DNA of 47,970 nucleotides from the NCBI RefSeq assembly GCF_010672525.1, contig NZ_JAAHGH010000051.1, positions 1-47,970 on the forward strand. The letters are read 5' to 3'. The stretch's first letter is position 1; the number at the start of each line of letters is the position of its first letter. This DNA comes from Okeania sp. SIO2B3 (GTDB lineage: Bacteria; Cyanobacteriota; Cyanobacteriia; Cyanobacteriales; Microcoleaceae). Below the pieces are notes generated by a model. It was not told the origin of the DNA, did not search any database, and was given only the letters and a program-made list of their open reading frames with translations. Both the position numbers and the translations under genes were made by a program. Positions 25,575-35,203 of this stretch are shown piece by piece.

Positions 25575-26177
25575 TTAATCTAAAATTAGATACTTGTAGA
25601 TAAAGTTTAAAACTGCTTCTAAACCCACTTTTGTTTTGAGGTTAGTAAAGACAAAAGGGCGATCGACTCGCATCTTTTTAGTATCTTTTTCCATAATATT
25701 CAGGTCTGCTCCTACATGGGGAGCAAGGTCAATTTTATTAATTACGAGTAGATCAGATTTAGTAATGCCAGGACCTCCTTTTCTTGGTATTTTATCACCA
25801 GCAGCTACATCAATCACATAGATTGTTAGATCGACTAGCTCGGGGCTAAAAGTTGCTGCTAAGTTATCACCGCCACTTTCGACAAATACTAAGTCTAGAT
25901 CGGTAAATTTATTTTCTAATTGCTCAATAGCAATGAGATTAATAGAAGCATCTTCCCTGATAGCTGTATGAGGACAACCACCTGTTTCTACTCCTATTAT
26001 ACGGGAACTATCTAATGCTTGGCTTCGCACCAAAAATTGGGCATCTTCTTGGGTATAAATATCATTGGTGACAACTGCAATATTATATTTTTGTCGCATT
26101 GACTTACATAAGGCATCAACTAAAGCTGTTTTACCTGAGCCTACTGGGCCAGCTATTCCAATCCGAAAAACATTCAT
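25575..26177 (-). CDS. ureG: Urease accessory GTPase UreG
   Basis: The protein has 200 residues. The P-loop is GPVGSGKT at 10-17, the metal-binding CPH is at 68-70, the Walker-B-like region is [19 protein letters not shown], and the guanine-specificity NKID is in [11 protein letters not shown]. UreG hydrolyses GTP to drive nickel delivery to urease, working with UreE, UreF and UreH/UreD. The length is standard. The order on this strand is ureE-ureF-ureG. A repeat-rich gap of 374 bp separates it from ureF. No ureABC or ureD is in the window. Confidence 0.97.
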   Translation of the reverse strand: MNVFRIGIAGPVGSGKTALVDALCKSMRQKYNIAVVTNDIYTQEDAQFLVRSQALDSSRIIGVETGGCPHTAIREDASINLIAIEQLENKFTDLDLVFVESGGDNLAATFSPELVDLTIYVIDVAAGDKIPRKGGPGITKSDLLVINKIDLAPHVGADLNIMEKDTKKMRVDRPFVFTNLKTKVGLEAVLNFIYKYLILD

Positions 26178-26204
26178 AAATTACTAATTATTAATGGGTA
26201 TAGC

Positions 26205-26377
26205 AGAAGGAAGGAAGAAGGAAGAAGGAAGAAGGAAGAAGGAAGAAGGAAGAAGGAAAAGCCTTACTTTTTCTGAGTTTTAAACTTTTGATTGGACAAA
26301 TTAGCTTTTCATAACCAGATGCAGAAGGAAGAAGGAAGAAGGAAAAGCCTTACTTTTTCTGAGTTTTAAACTTTTGA
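26205..26377. repeat. (GGAAGAA)n heptamer block, duplicated, between ureF and ureG
   Basis: A GCAGAAGGAA start, a run of GGAAGAA units and the tail AAAAGCCTTACTTTTTCTGAG occur twice (26205-26295 and 26323-26377), the second with fewer units. A related run with a similar tail lies at 6046-6100, and the same heptamer is found inside the ABC ATPase gene at 33421. The rest of the gap (to 26551) has a GTTGCCT heptamer run and no gene. Confidence 0.75.
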
Positions 26378-26551
26378 ACTTTCCGCACCCTTTCTTTCGA
26401 CTCCTATAATTATAATTAACAGATTTCTCAAACAATAGTTTACTGAAAATTCGTTTTTTTCTTCTTCCCTGTTGCCTGTTGCCTGTTGCCTGTTGCCTCA
26501 AAGCCTTCAATAATCTCACAACTAAAATCATATTGCTATAACTGAAATAAC

Positions 26552-27265
26552 CTAACTTCTAAATAATCTAGTATATTGAACTTCGTGAGCCATACTTGCT
26601 AGAGATAATCCCCAACTACAACTGTTTAACTCATCATCTTTTAATTTGAGGATTTCTTTGGCACTCAAAACTATTTGATTTTGCAATTCCCATAATAACT
26701 TTTGTCCTACTGTTTGACCGAGAGGAATTAATTTTACACCAGCATTAACTAGATTAGTTGCCCAACTATGTAGATAACTTAAAATTGCAGTTTCAATCTC
26801 AATTTTCCAGGAAGCAGAAATTAGACCATAAGCGATCGCGAAGTTACAAAAATCTGTTTCTGTTTCGAGTTTGTTTTGAATAAAGCTCATTAATTCTGTT
26901 GATAAATCTGGCTGAATATTCATAAATAAACGAATCAAAGTTCGACCCATTTGTAAACTTTGCAGGCGTAATTCTTCAGTCTCTTTAACTGCAGTTGCCC
27001 AATTATTCCAATTATTTAAAAGCGGTAAATTTCCTGAATTAGTTTCCCAATAAGCTCTAATTATTAATGCTGCTTCTAATCGAATACTGCCAAATTTGAG
27101 AGAATCTATCAACCAATTTTTAAGACTATCATAATCAGAAATTTTTCCTCTAGTTACTAATACTTCAATACCTTCTGAATAACTATAAGCTCCTACGGGT
27201 AATGCCGGACTTGCTAACTGTAAAAGACATAAAAGTTGATTTGCTCCCTGGTTTTGATAGTACAT
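26552..27265 (-). CDS. ureF: Urease accessory protein UreF
   Basis: The protein has 237 residues and is all-helical. The N-terminal segment LLCLLQLASPALPVGAYSYS is the UreF signature, and the C-terminus has SLASMAHEVQYTRLFRS, whose Arg/Leu-rich end contacts its partner in known structures. UreF bridges UreD/UreH and UreG in the apo-urease activation complex. The length is normal. ureE lies 262 bp upstream across a duplicated repeat. Confidence 0.95.
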   Translation of the reverse strand: MYYQNQGANQLLCLLQLASPALPVGAYSYSEGIEVLVTRGKISDYDSLKNWLIDSLKFGSIRLEAALIIRAYWETNSGNLPLLNNWNNWATAVKETEELRLQSLQMGRTLIRLFMNIQPDLSTELMSFIQNKLETETDFCNFAIAYGLISASWKIEIETAILSYLHSWATNLVNAGVKLIPLGQTVGQKLLWELQNQIVLSAKEILKLKDDELNSCSWGLSLASMAHEVQYTRLFRS

Positions 27266-27274
27266 TATTTAAAG

Positions 27275-27526
27275 TCAAAATTCAAAAGTCAGAAGTTAGA
27301 AGTTAGAAGTGATATTTTATATCAAATCCGCTCGGGTTCGATATAAAAAAATGTTCCATCTTCAACCATTACCAAATATCTCCCCATCTCCCCATTCACT
27401 AAAGTCAAAATTCAAAATTCAAAAGTTAGAAGTTAGAAGTGATATTTTATATCAAATCCGCTCGGGTTCGATATAAAAAAATGTTCCATCTTCAACCATT
27501 ACCAAATATCTCCCCATCTCCCCATC
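27275..27526. repeat. Tandem duplication of a ~120-bp hairpin repeat between ureE and ureF
   Basis: Two nearly identical units (27275-27393 and 27399-27526) each hold the hairpin TTTATATC...GATATAAA, whose inner arms AATCC/GGGTT pair with one wobble, followed by CCATCTTCAACCATTACC and CATCTCCCC runs. The hairpin core ATATCAAATCCG is the end of MITE family C. No T tract follows on the minus strand, so it is not an obvious terminator, but it could affect ureE/ureF balance. Confidence 0.75.
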
Positions 27527-27527
27527 T

Positions 27528-27965
27528 CTAATGACCATGACCATAAGCTCCTATTTCTGGTTGAAATGGAGAGATTTCTTCTATAATTTCCATACCTAAT
27601 TGTTCCAGCATAGTTTTTAACACTGGGTCTGGAGATAACTTTAAATTTGTAGGAGTAATTTCTATGGGTATATGTCTATTACCTAAATGATAAGCTGCCC
27701 TGAGTAAATCTAAGGGAGTTTTCCCTGTTATTCTCAGGATGGGTTCTGGTTTAGCAATTATTCTGACTATAAACTCACCTGTCTTATTGGTCAGTAAGTC
27801 GCGATCGCGCAGCACTGTTCCTCTAGACAAACGCAGATGTAAAATTTTCCCGTTTTCTGTATCAAAACGATAGCGACTCCTGGTGCGTTGTACTGCTGTC
27901 AGAGGCAAGGTCAAACAAACTGCCGCATTTTTGTCAGCAGCTAAACGTTGGGTTAAAATTAACAT
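27528..27965 (-). CDS. ureE: Urease accessory nickel chaperone UreE
   Basis: The protein has 145 residues with the two UreE domains: an N-terminal peptide-binding barrel (residues ~1-70) and a C-terminal metal-binding ferredoxin-like domain with [16 protein letters not shown], where the conserved His sits at the dimer interface. The tail is short and ends GHGH, not the long His-rich tail of some bacteria, so nickel storage capacity should be low. It starts 15 bp after the DUF4168 gene, on the same strand. Confidence 0.95.
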   Translation of the reverse strand: MLILTQRLAADKNAAVCLTLPLTAVQRTRSRYRFDTENGKILHLRLSRGTVLRDRDLLTNKTGEFIVRIIAKPEPILRITGKTPLDLLRAAYHLGNRHIPIEITPTNLKLSPDPVLKTMLEQLGMEIIEEISPFQPEIGAYGHGH

Positions 27966-27979
27966 TGCTAGTCTTATGT

Positions 27980-28522
27980 TTATTGACTATTTGTTTGTTC
28001 TTGTTGAAGACGAAGCAACTCTTCTTGAATTCTTTCTCGTAAGGTTTGATTAATATTTTGAGCCATTGTAATCTTATTAAATAGAGTCACAGTCATATCA
28101 TTGCTATTAATAATGTTTTTAGCTTTATTGCAGTAATTCACGGCAATTACTTTAATATTTCGTGGTAGATCGTTAACAGTGTTTTTCTGATTGCAAATAA
28201 TTGGAGGAATAGCTCCTCCTGGACTTTGTTTTTGAAATTCATTTTGAATTTCTCTATAAACTCCTATTCTTTCGTCTTCGATTTGTAAGACTGCTTTGCT
28301 ATATTTAGTTATCTCTTCATTTGTAAAGTTTGCTTCTTCATCTGTAAAAGATTCCTGAGCTTGGACAGCTGTATCAAATACAGGTAATAATGAGTTAGAT
28401 AACCTAGTAGGTATTACACCCATCATTAAGCCTAATGTAGACAGAGTTGCGACTAATAAAGACTGGGATATTAGTCTATGGGGATATAGTTGAACAGTAC
28501 AAAATAAAGCTTTAATCTTCAT
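27980..28522 (-). CDS. DUF4168 secreted protein
   Basis: The protein has 180 residues. Residues ~15-55 form a signal peptide with a long hydrophobic core ([19 protein letters not shown]) and a probable cleavage after AVQA. The mature part shows [20 protein letters not shown] and the C-terminal [20 protein letters not shown], both typical of DUF4168 proteins from cyanobacteria and proteobacteria. They are periplasmic and of unknown function. The close spacing to ureE (14 bp) implies one transcript, although a functional link to urease is not known. Confidence 0.85.
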   Translation of the reverse strand: MKIKALFCTVQLYPHRLISQSLLVATLSTLGLMMGVIPTRLSNSLLPVFDTAVQAQESFTDEEANFTNEEITKYSKAVLQIEDERIGVYREIQNEFQKQSPGGAIPPIICNQKNTVNDLPRNIKVIAVNYCNKAKNIINSNDMTVTLFNKITMAQNINQTLRERIQEELLRLQQEQTNSQ

Positions 28523-28976
28523 AATCTGTGATTAACGAATAAAAATTAAACTATCTAAGTACCTTAGAATTATTTTAGTCCGAGAAAGTTCCTAATTACT
28601 TAAGAGTATCTAATGAAAGTGGGCAAAATTAAAGTTATTTATAATACAGCACATCATCTGTGTTTGAACCAAAAATTTGTAATTTCTAGGAGCTAGATAT
28701 TTTATTCAATAGGTATATTTTAAATATTTAGTTTTTCATTCTCCTGCTTACATATTTGAAATAATTTGGTAAAATATTTTACTAATTCTGATGAGCGATA
28801 CTGAAAATCAATAAATTTGATGACCCAAAGCTCTTAGATATGTAATAGCTGTAGACCGATCAGAAATTATACTGATAGAAAAAAGCTGACTACAAATAGA
28901 AATAAGAAAAATGCACAATTTCAAATTTGTTTAGTGAAGTTAGTAACTGGAAGGGAGTTTGCTTACCGAACAATTA

Positions 28977-29150
28977 ATATTATGTTCGGTTGAATACTTA
29001 TAAATAACTGTTGTGAGTCCTCAGGAGTCAGTCCTCAGGAGTCAGTAGGGAAGAAAGTAGGAATGCTTATAAAATATTGGAGATGGGGTATTGATAATTT
29101 CAGTATTTCTTTGGTACTGTCGATACTATCAGTCCTTAAATTTTATTATA
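28977..29150. repeat. Dispersed repeat I, copy 1
   Basis: The block runs from ATATTATGTTCGGTTGAATAC to TTTCAGTATTTCTTTGGTAC and CAGTCCTTAAATTTTATT. It is repeated with internal differences at 29464-29596. The region from 28523 to here is A/T-rich and shows no gene. CAGGAGT units (29017-29045) lie inside. Confidence 0.55.
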
Positions 29151-29202
29151 ACTGATTATCCGTTAGCGTAGCTCCCCCTCCGGGGGAACATTATATAAGG
29201 TA

Positions 29203-29398
29203 AAAATCCTCTCCTTTAAAGGAGAAACAAGCGGTCTATCTTCGCAGCTTCCCGTAGGGTGGGATGGCGAGGTCTCGGAGCTGTCCGACCATCGACCAAG
29301 AGAGAAAAAATTTTCCTTTTATTCAATCCTCTTCCTTTTAGGGAGAGGTAATTATCAATTATCAATTATCAATTATCCATTATCCATTATTGAATGTT
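29203..29398. repeat. Dispersed repeat J, copy with a ~70-bp GC-rich insert
   Basis: The outer parts match 714-840 (CTCCTTTAAAGGAG to ATTATCAATT units). Between GAAACAAG and AAAAAATTTTCC the sequence here has about 70 extra bases (29233-29302, starting CGGTCTATCTTCGCAGC and ending CGACCAAGAGAG). ACAAG-like sequence occurs on both sides of the insert. The insert is far richer in G+C than its host and has the look of a very small mobile element. Confidence 0.7.
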
Positions 29399-29463
29399 GT
29401 TACACTCCAAAGATGATGGGTAGGGCGGTAAACTTTTTTCAGCTACAGCCTATTTTAACTCAA

Positions 29464-29596
29464 ATATAATATCATTTTCGGTTGAATACTTAGTAAATAA
29501 CTTAGGGATGAGTCAGAAGTTAGGAGGAAATAAAGGAGAAAAGCAAAGATAATTTCAGTATTTCTTAGGTACTATCAGTTCTTAAATTTTATTTAT
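29464..29596. repeat. Dispersed repeat I, copy 2
   Basis: It matches 28977-29150 at both ends (TTTTCGGTTGAATACTTA and TTTCAGTATTTCTTAGGTAC with CAGTTCTTAAATTTTATT). The middle has a different purine-rich filler. No coding sequence is evident on to 29987. ATCTCCCC/ATCTGGCC runs occupy 29870-29925. Confidence 0.55.
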
Positions 29597-29987
29597 AGAA
29601 CCTCTGAGTGGTATCTTTACACGGGGTATGTGGTTTTGGTTTCCGTTTTCAGTCCTGGTGAAGTAAGGAAATTCAAGAACGAGAATAGGGGAAAAAGCGG
29701 ATGCGACCCCGCACCCTTAGGGTATCTCTTTCCTCCTCCGGAGGAGCTACGCTCACAGAAACGCTTTGTGTACAGTAGTTGCGTGACTGTCGGGGAACCC
29801 GAAGGGCGCACTGCACTCACCGTAGCACGGCGCACCTGGTAGCGCACCAAGCAGGTTGAAATTTGCTCCCATCTCCCCATCTGGCCATCTCCCCATCTGG
29901 CCATCTCCCCATCTGCCACTTTATTTTTAAATAGATCCCAAATGGGTTCTATAACTGACCCGTCCGAAAATGATATAAGTTCACTCT

Positions 29988-30243
29988 TTGACATCCTCCC
30001 GACGTTGCGCATGGCGCAACAACGCGGGATTCCTAAACCTCGCGACTCAGGACTTTCTGCTTCGCTCCGCACCTGCTGAGGAGGCCCTTCCCTCTTTCTG
30101 GTCTAAAGGCGCGCTCCACAGACAAGCCAGCGCGGTCTTGGGGGTTTCCCCCATGAGCGACTGGCGCTGACACTGCTAGCCCAGCAGCCTTATTGAAGAC
30201 TAACACACTATTGGCATGCGCCGCAAAATTGATTGGTTTTCCC
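29988..30243 (-). mobile_element. Right-end remnant of a subfamily-2 IS200/IS605 element, minus strand
   Basis: On the minus strand it ends GGGAGGATGTCAA like the elements at 11163 and 21702, with the preceding TCCCG...CGGGA hairpin. That hairpin has itself received a small palindrome (TTGCGC-CAT-GCGCAA). Further in is another GC-rich palindrome (GGGGGAAACCCCC context). There is no tnpB on this strand. Reading frames across it are artefacts of the GC-rich palindromes. Confidence 0.55.
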
Positions 30244-30611
30244 ATGAGTAAGTCAATTAATGATGCGATTTTGGGGACAATTTCTAACTATTTTAACTGT
30301 CAAAGCCGGAAATGCTGGAGGTGAAGACTATAGCAGTAAACCCCAAAAATACCAGCCAAGATTGCTTAAACTGTGGGGAAAAAGTCCCCAAAGAATTAAA
30401 CATACGAACTCATTCTTGTCCGCATTGCGGTATTGTAATAGACCGCGACTTGTTTGCGTAGCATGACAAACGGAAATGCAGCGATAAATATCAAAAATAG
30501 GGCGGGTTGGCATTCCGTCCTTAAAGCACGCGCGTGCCCGATGCAATGGCAGGACTGCGAAACGAGAGAGCTTGCACAATGCGCGCCAGCGAGCGTGTGG
30601 GAGTATGTCAC
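30244..30611 (+). pseudogene. tnpB: 3' fragment of a subfamily-1 tnpB with its right end
   Basis: From ATGAGTAAGTCAATTAATGA on, the sequence follows the last third of the intact gene at 3970, including the zinc ribbon (CPHCG equivalent CPHCGIV) and DRDL, then the right end to the GTGGGAGTATGTCAC box at 30597-30611. Small indels break the frame. A 22-bp GC-containing insert (TTTGCGTAGCATGACAAACG plus two bases) splits the DRDL|NAA motif. The 5' two thirds are missing. The last base of the element is also the last base of the neighbouring gene's stop codon. Confidence 0.85.
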
Positions 30612-32395
30612 TATAAGATGTCATTCCTCACAATCATGTTTCTTCCTTGTTTTTTCGCTTTATAAAGCCCTTGATCGGCAGTAACAATTAAAATTTCACG
30701 AGACAATTGTTTATTAGGAACTATGCTAGCAACCCCCATACTGACAGTTACATATCTACTCACATCAGATAAATGATGTACTATTTCTAATAGTCTTACT
30801 TGCTGCTGAATTCTTTCTGCTACATGGATACCCCCTTCAGTTATAGTATTAGGTAAAATTATGGCAAATTCTTCGCCCCCATAACGTGCCACTAAATCTG
30901 CTGGACGTTTCACTGAGCGCTTAATAGCTTGAGCAACTTGCCTTAAACAATAGTCTCCTGCTTGATGGCCATAAGTATCGTTATAGCTTTTAAAGTAATC
31001 TATATCGCACATAATTATAGTTAGGGACAACTGTTCCCGTTTCAACATTTGCCACTGTTGGCGGAAATATCGATCGAATTCACGACGATTTGCTACTGCG
31101 GTTAAACTATCTATGGTAGCAAGGCGCTCTAGCTCTTGATTAGCTATTGACATAGCTGTTTCCATCTGTTTACGATCTGTGATATCTTTCCCTACTCCTA
31201 CTACACAAGCTTCTCGATCTATGTAAATAACTTCTGCTGATAGGAGAGCTGTGATAATTTGCCCTGACTTGGTGCGAAAATTAACTTCTTGATTTTTGAA
31301 TTTTCCTTTTAACGTTAATATTTTAGTAATGCGATCGCGTTCTGTTGAGTCTACCCAAATTCTTAAATCTATTGTGCTTTGGCTAAGTAATTCTTCTCTC
31401 TTATAGCCACTTAAGCTACAAAAACTATTATTTACATCCAGTAACTGTCCTTCTCTGAGCGTACAAATCATCATTGGAGCTGGACTCGTACTAAATGCTT
31501 TGACAAATTTTTCTTCAGATAATCGCAGCGCTAATTCCATTTCTTGGCGTTGAGTTATATCAGTTTGCACACCTATATAGTGAGTTAGTAGTTTTCCAGT
31601 AGTGTCTGGTACCGGAGAAATAGATAGTTGATTCCACCATCTTGTGCTATTCTTACGAGTATTTTGTAAAATTACATTACATTTTTTTTGTTCTTGCACA
31701 GCTGTGGAGACTTCTGTCAGAGCAGTTTGATTTGGGTGGTTTTTGTGTAAAAATCTAGGGTTTTTGCCCATTACTTCTGCTTTTGAATAACCAGTCAATG
31801 TTTCAAAGCCTTGATTGACATAAACAATTGGGTTATCTGTTTGAGTAGAGTCAGTAATCATTATCCCATTTTGACAAGCATCAATTGCTCTGTGTAATAA
31901 TTGTAATTGATCTTCGGTTTGTTGACGTTCTAAAATCTCTTGTTTGAGTTGAGTATTTTCTTCTTTCAATTTTTGTTTTTGGTTTTTGATTTTCAGTTGA
32001 TTTTCTACACGAGCCAATAATTCTTCTATTTGTAGTGGTTTAGTAATATAATCTACTCCTCCCATAGAAAATCCTTTTACTTTATCTACAGAACCGTTGA
32101 GAGCGCTAAGAAAAATGATAGAAATATCTTTCGTTTTAGGGTTTGCTTTTAAGTGTTGACAGACTTGATAACCATCTATTTCCGGCATCATTATATCTAA
32201 TAAAATTAAATCTGGAACTTGTGATTGGATAGCTATTAATGCCATTTCTCCATTGGTAGCTTCTCTAACGTGGTACCCTTTTTTAGAGAGTATTTTACCT
32301 AAAATTCGGAGATTATTAGGTTGGTCGTCCACTACTAAGATATCACCCAAAAATTCTTTAAATTGATTGTTATCCATAATTTTAAGTATATACAC
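30611..32395 (-). CDS. Response regulator diguanylate cyclase (REC-PAS-PAS-GGDEF)
   Basis: The protein has 594 residues. The order is: receiver domain (~15-130, phospho-acceptor Asp in LILLDIMMPEIDG), a coiled coil (~135-165), PAS (~165-285), PAS (~290-410) and a GGDEF domain with GGEEF at 506-510. The inhibitory I-site RPAD sits five residues ahead of GGEEF, so product inhibition by cyclic di-GMP is likely. The active site is canonical, so it should make cyclic di-GMP when phosphorylated or when its PAS domains are triggered. A start at Met7 (MDNNQF) is an alternative. No kinase is adjacent. An IS remnant touches its stop codon. Confidence 0.93.
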   Translation of the reverse strand: MYILKIMDNNQFKEFLGDILVVDDQPNNLRILGKILSKKGYHVREATNGEMALIAIQSQVPDLILLDIMMPEIDGYQVCQHLKANPKTKDISIIFLSALNGSVDKVKGFSMGGVDYITKPLQIEELLARVENQLKIKNQKQKLKEENTQLKQEILERQQTEDQLQLLHRAIDACQNGIMITDSTQTDNPIVYVNQGFETLTGYSKAEVMGKNPRFLHKNHPNQTALTEVSTAVQEQKKCNVILQNTRKNSTRWWNQLSISPVPDTTGKLLTHYIGVQTDITQRQEMELALRLSEEKFVKAFSTSPAPMMICTLREGQLLDVNNSFCSLSGYKREELLSQSTIDLRIWVDSTERDRITKILTLKGKFKNQEVNFRTKSGQIITALLSAEVIYIDREACVVGVGKDITDRKQMETAMSIANQELERLATIDSLTAVANRREFDRYFRQQWQMLKREQLSLTIIMCDIDYFKSYNDTYGHQAGDYCLRQVAQAIKRSVKRPADLVARYGGEEFAIILPNTITEGGIHVAERIQQQVRLLEIVHHLSDVSRYVTVSMGVASIVPNKQLSREILIVTADQGLYKAKKQGRNMIVRNDIL

Positions 32396-32919
32396 TTGAA
32401 TTAATAATTTGCTCTAACTAAATTCATTGAAAGATTTCAGTAAAATTATCTAAAAAAAGATGATTTTTTCACGTTAGTTATTATCTAGCAGGTAATTATT
32501 ATCTACTAAGTCATAATTGGTAACTATTTTACCTTAATAATTTTCTAGATCCAAATACTTGTTAGTAGAGTATCGAACTGGGCAAATTAAAAACTAGAGC
32601 AATCCTAAATTGGTTGTGACAATTTTTATAATAGTTAATTAATTTGAACTGAAAACCTTGTATAGTTGGGAGTAGGGGAGTAAGGGAGTGGGGGAGTAGG
32701 GGAGTGGGGGAGATTAAAGGCTTGAAGTAATATAGAATTATCAACATATACTATATAACCGGATTCTATATAATTGCCTCCAAAATATTACAACTTAAAT
32801 AAGATTGCTATAGAGAATATTTTAACCATTAAAAAAATTGACAAAATCATAGTCTTGTTATATAATCTTTGAAAAAATCTTATATATAAATTAACCTAAT
32901 TATTAATATTTAGTTTATA
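32396..32919. other. A/T-rich intergenic stretch with a GGGAGTA heptamer run
   Basis: This divergent promoter region separates the diguanylate cyclase and the ABC gene. Its only distinct sequence is a purine-rich tandem run (GGGAGTAG/GGGAGTG units, about 32666-32712). No gene was seen. Confidence 0.5.
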
Positions 32920-34881
32920 ATGAACAATATTGTATTAGATGTTCGCGACCTTAAAGTTAAATTTACAACAGAAGAAAAACTACTAAAAGCTGTTGATGGT
33001 ATATCTTTTGCCGTCAAACGAGGGGAAACTTTAGGAATTGTCGGAGAATCAGGCTCCGGAAAATCTGTCACATCTCTGGCAATTATGGGTTTATTACTAA
33101 CTAAATCTTGTCAAATTAGCGGTGAAATTTGGTTCAATAATTCTGCTGAAAATGAACAAAATTCTCAACCAATAAATTTATTACAGTTACTAGAAGAGCA
33201 AAAACAAGAATACCGGGGTGGCAAAATAGCCATGATTTTTCAGGAACCTATGAGTTCTCTTAACCCTGTTTATACTATTGGATTTCAGTTAACAGAAGCT
33301 ATTAGGTTTCATCAAAATATTTCACCAGCAGAAGCACGACGTCAAGCAGCATCTCTACTTCAAGAAGTAAAACTTCTGCCCAACGATCAAGTGTTGCGAG
33401 AAAAATGTATAGAAGAAATAACAGAAGAAGGAAGAAGGAAGAAGGAAGAAGGAAGAAGGAAGGAAAAGGAAGATGAAGGAATAAGGAAGGAGGATGAAGG
33501 AAGAAGTAGTGGCACAAGCGATCGCGAAATTATGCTGCAAGTCAACAAAAAAAAGCTGGCCATGTTAGACCGTTATCCCCACGAACTTTCTGGCGGTCAA
33601 TTGCAAAGAGTGATGATAGCAATGGCGATTTCTTGTAACCCCACTTTATTAATTGCAGATGAACCAACGACAGCTTTAGATGTTACAGTCCAGGCTAGAA
33701 TTTTAGAATTACTGCGGGAGTTGGGAAAACGCAGAGGAATGTCGGTTATATTTATCTCTCACGACTTAGGAGTAATGGCTGAAGTTGCGGACACTGTTGC
33801 AGTAATGTATCAAGGTAAAATGGTTGAGTCTGGCGATATCGGACAAATATTTACTCAACCACAGCATCCCTACACAAAAGGTTTATTAGCTTGTCGTCCT
33901 CCCCTCCATGGAAAAATTGTGCGCTTGCCTACTGTTTCTGATTTTATGGAAGAGGTAACAAACTCGAATGGCGAAATTGAAATTAGGGAAAAAAAGATAG
34001 CAGCAGCAGAACAACAAAATATAGATTTGGCAAAACAAACTGCTCCCCAAACAACGGAAAATAAAATCTTACAAGTTAAGAATTTACGAGTAGGGTTCCC
34101 AGTCAAAGGAATGTTTGGTCAAACTAAACGTTTATATATGGCAGTTAATGACGTTTCTTTTAGTGTTGCTCCCGGTGAAACTTTGGGTTTAGTGGGAGAG
34201 TCTGGTTGTGGTAAAAGTACCTTAGCTAGAGCAATATTACAATTGATTCCTATTACAAGTGGGCAGGTATTTTTTGAGGGTAAAGAAATTACAAACTCCC
34301 ATGGTAAGTCGGGAATTAAGAAATTGATGCGGAGGTTGCGACGGGATCTGCAAATTATTTTTCAAGACCCCTTTAGTTCTCTGGACCCTCGTTTCACTGT
34401 TGGTGATGCAGTGATGGAACCAATGTTAATTCATGGGGTAGGTAATAGTTACAAAATTAGACGCGATCGCGCAGCACATTTATTAGAAAGGGTAGGATTA
34501 ACTGCTGATTCATTAAATCGTTATCCCTATGCTTTTTCTGGTGGTCAACGTCAACGAATTTGTATTGCTCGTGCTTTAGCTTTGAATCCTAAATTGATTA
34601 TTTGTGATGAGTCTGTTTCAGCTTTAGATGTATCGGTGCAAGCGCAAGTTTTGAATTTATTTAAAGAGTTGCAAGATGAGTTTGGTTTAACTTACATATT
34701 TATTTCCCATGACTTGAGTGTAGTCAAATTTATGAGCGATCGAATTATGGTAATGAATCAAGGTAAAGTTGAAGAAATTGGTCTTGCTGAACAAGTTTAT
34801 AATCAACCGCAACGAGAGTATACGCGACAACTTATTGCTTCTATTCCTACTGGAAATTTAGAGAGGTTTAAGGTTTCTTAA
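32920..34881 (+). CDS. Fused two-domain ABC transporter ATPase, oligopeptide/dipeptide type (DppD-DppF-like)
   Basis: The protein has 653 residues and holds two complete ATPase domains of the peptide/nickel uptake family. Domain 1 (~1-330) has Walker [10 protein letters not shown]-loop [11 protein letters not shown], signature LSGGQLQRV and Walker [13 protein letters not shown]. Domain 2 (~385-650) has [29 protein letters not shown] and [13 protein letters not shown] glutamate in Walker B is present in both. Fusions of this sort power peptide or glutathione-type importers. No permease or binding protein is next to it, so the substrate is unknown. Residues 168-199 are an in-frame heptamer-repeat insert (next entry). 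Confidence 0.93.
   Translation: MNNIVLDVRDLKVKFTTEEKLLKAVDGISFAVKRGETLGIVGESGSGKSVTSLAIMGLLLTKSCQISGEIWFNNSAENEQNSQPINLLQLLEEQKQEYRGGKIAMIFQEPMSSLNPVYTIGFQLTEAIRFHQNISPAEARRQAASLLQEVKLLPNDQVLREKCIEEITEEGRRKKEEGRRKEKEDEGIRKEDEGRSSGTSDREIMLQVNKKKLAMLDRYPHELSGGQLQRVMIAMAISCNPTLLIADEPTTALDVTVQARILELLRELGKRRGMSVIFISHDLGVMAEVADTVAVMYQGKMVESGDIGQIFTQPQHPYTKGLLACRPPLHGKIVRLPTVSDFMEEVTNSNGEIEIREKKIAAAEQQNIDLAKQTAPQTTENKILQVKNLRVGFPVKGMFGQTKRLYMAVNDVSFSVAPGETLGLVGESGCGKSTLARAILQLIPITSGQVFFEGKEITNSHGKSGIKKLMRRLRRDLQIIFQDPFSSLDPRFTVGDAVMEPMLIHGVGNSYKIRRDRAAHLLERVGLTADSLNRYPYAFSGGQRQRICIARALALNPKLIICDESVSALDVSVQAQVLNLFKELQDEFGLTYIFISHDLSVVKFMSDRIMVMNQGKVEEIGLAEQVYNQPQREYTRQLIASIPTGNLERFKVS
33421..33516 (+). 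repeat. In-frame (GGAAGAA)n insertion in the ABC ATPase gene
   Basis: The DNA is a run of GAAGGAA/GGAAGAA heptamers grading into GGAAGATGAA variants, the same unit as between ureF and ureG. Translated it gives a 32-residue Arg/Lys/Glu/Gly tract ([19 protein letters not shown]) that ends at a HIP1 site. It lies in ATPase domain 1 between the Q-loop and the signature motif, in the helical subdomain, where a surface loop could tolerate it. Related proteins normally have only a short connection here. Confidence 0.8.
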
Positions 34882-34940
34882 TTTAGAGGAGTCAGGAGTC
34901 ATTTCAGTTATCAGTTATCAGTTATCAGTTATCAGCGCCA

Positions 34941-35103
34941 GTAGTGGACTGACACAGCTAAAATGGTGCATTAGGCGTAGGTTGGGTTGAGGAAGCCCGA
35001 AACCCAACATTAGCAAGATTTTTTTTGGTTTATCCTAACGGATAAGCTCCGCTAACACTGCCGTTCAACCCAACCTACATTTTTAGGCGTGTCAGTCTAC
35101 TAC
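34941..35103. mobile_element. MITE-like element, family K
   Basis: GTAGTGGACTGACAC at 34941-34955 and GTGTCAGTCTACTAC at 35089-35103 are 15-bp inverted ends with one mismatch. An inner pair (TAGGTTGGGTTG / CAACCCAACCTA) makes a second arm. A CAGTTATCAG run precedes it. It occupies the gap just upstream of the second NACHT gene. Confidence 0.65.
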
Positions 35104-35203
35104 TAAAAGTCTTATACTATCGGTTTTTTATTCCCCCTGTTGCCTGTTACCTGCGCACAGCACTATTATAAAAAATAACTAACACATAACAAATGAAATA
35201 ATT

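Noticed and set aside
29617-30245. Several overlapping frames of 60-150 codons
   Set aside because: They cross GC-rich palindromes and the right end of an IS element; none has family features.
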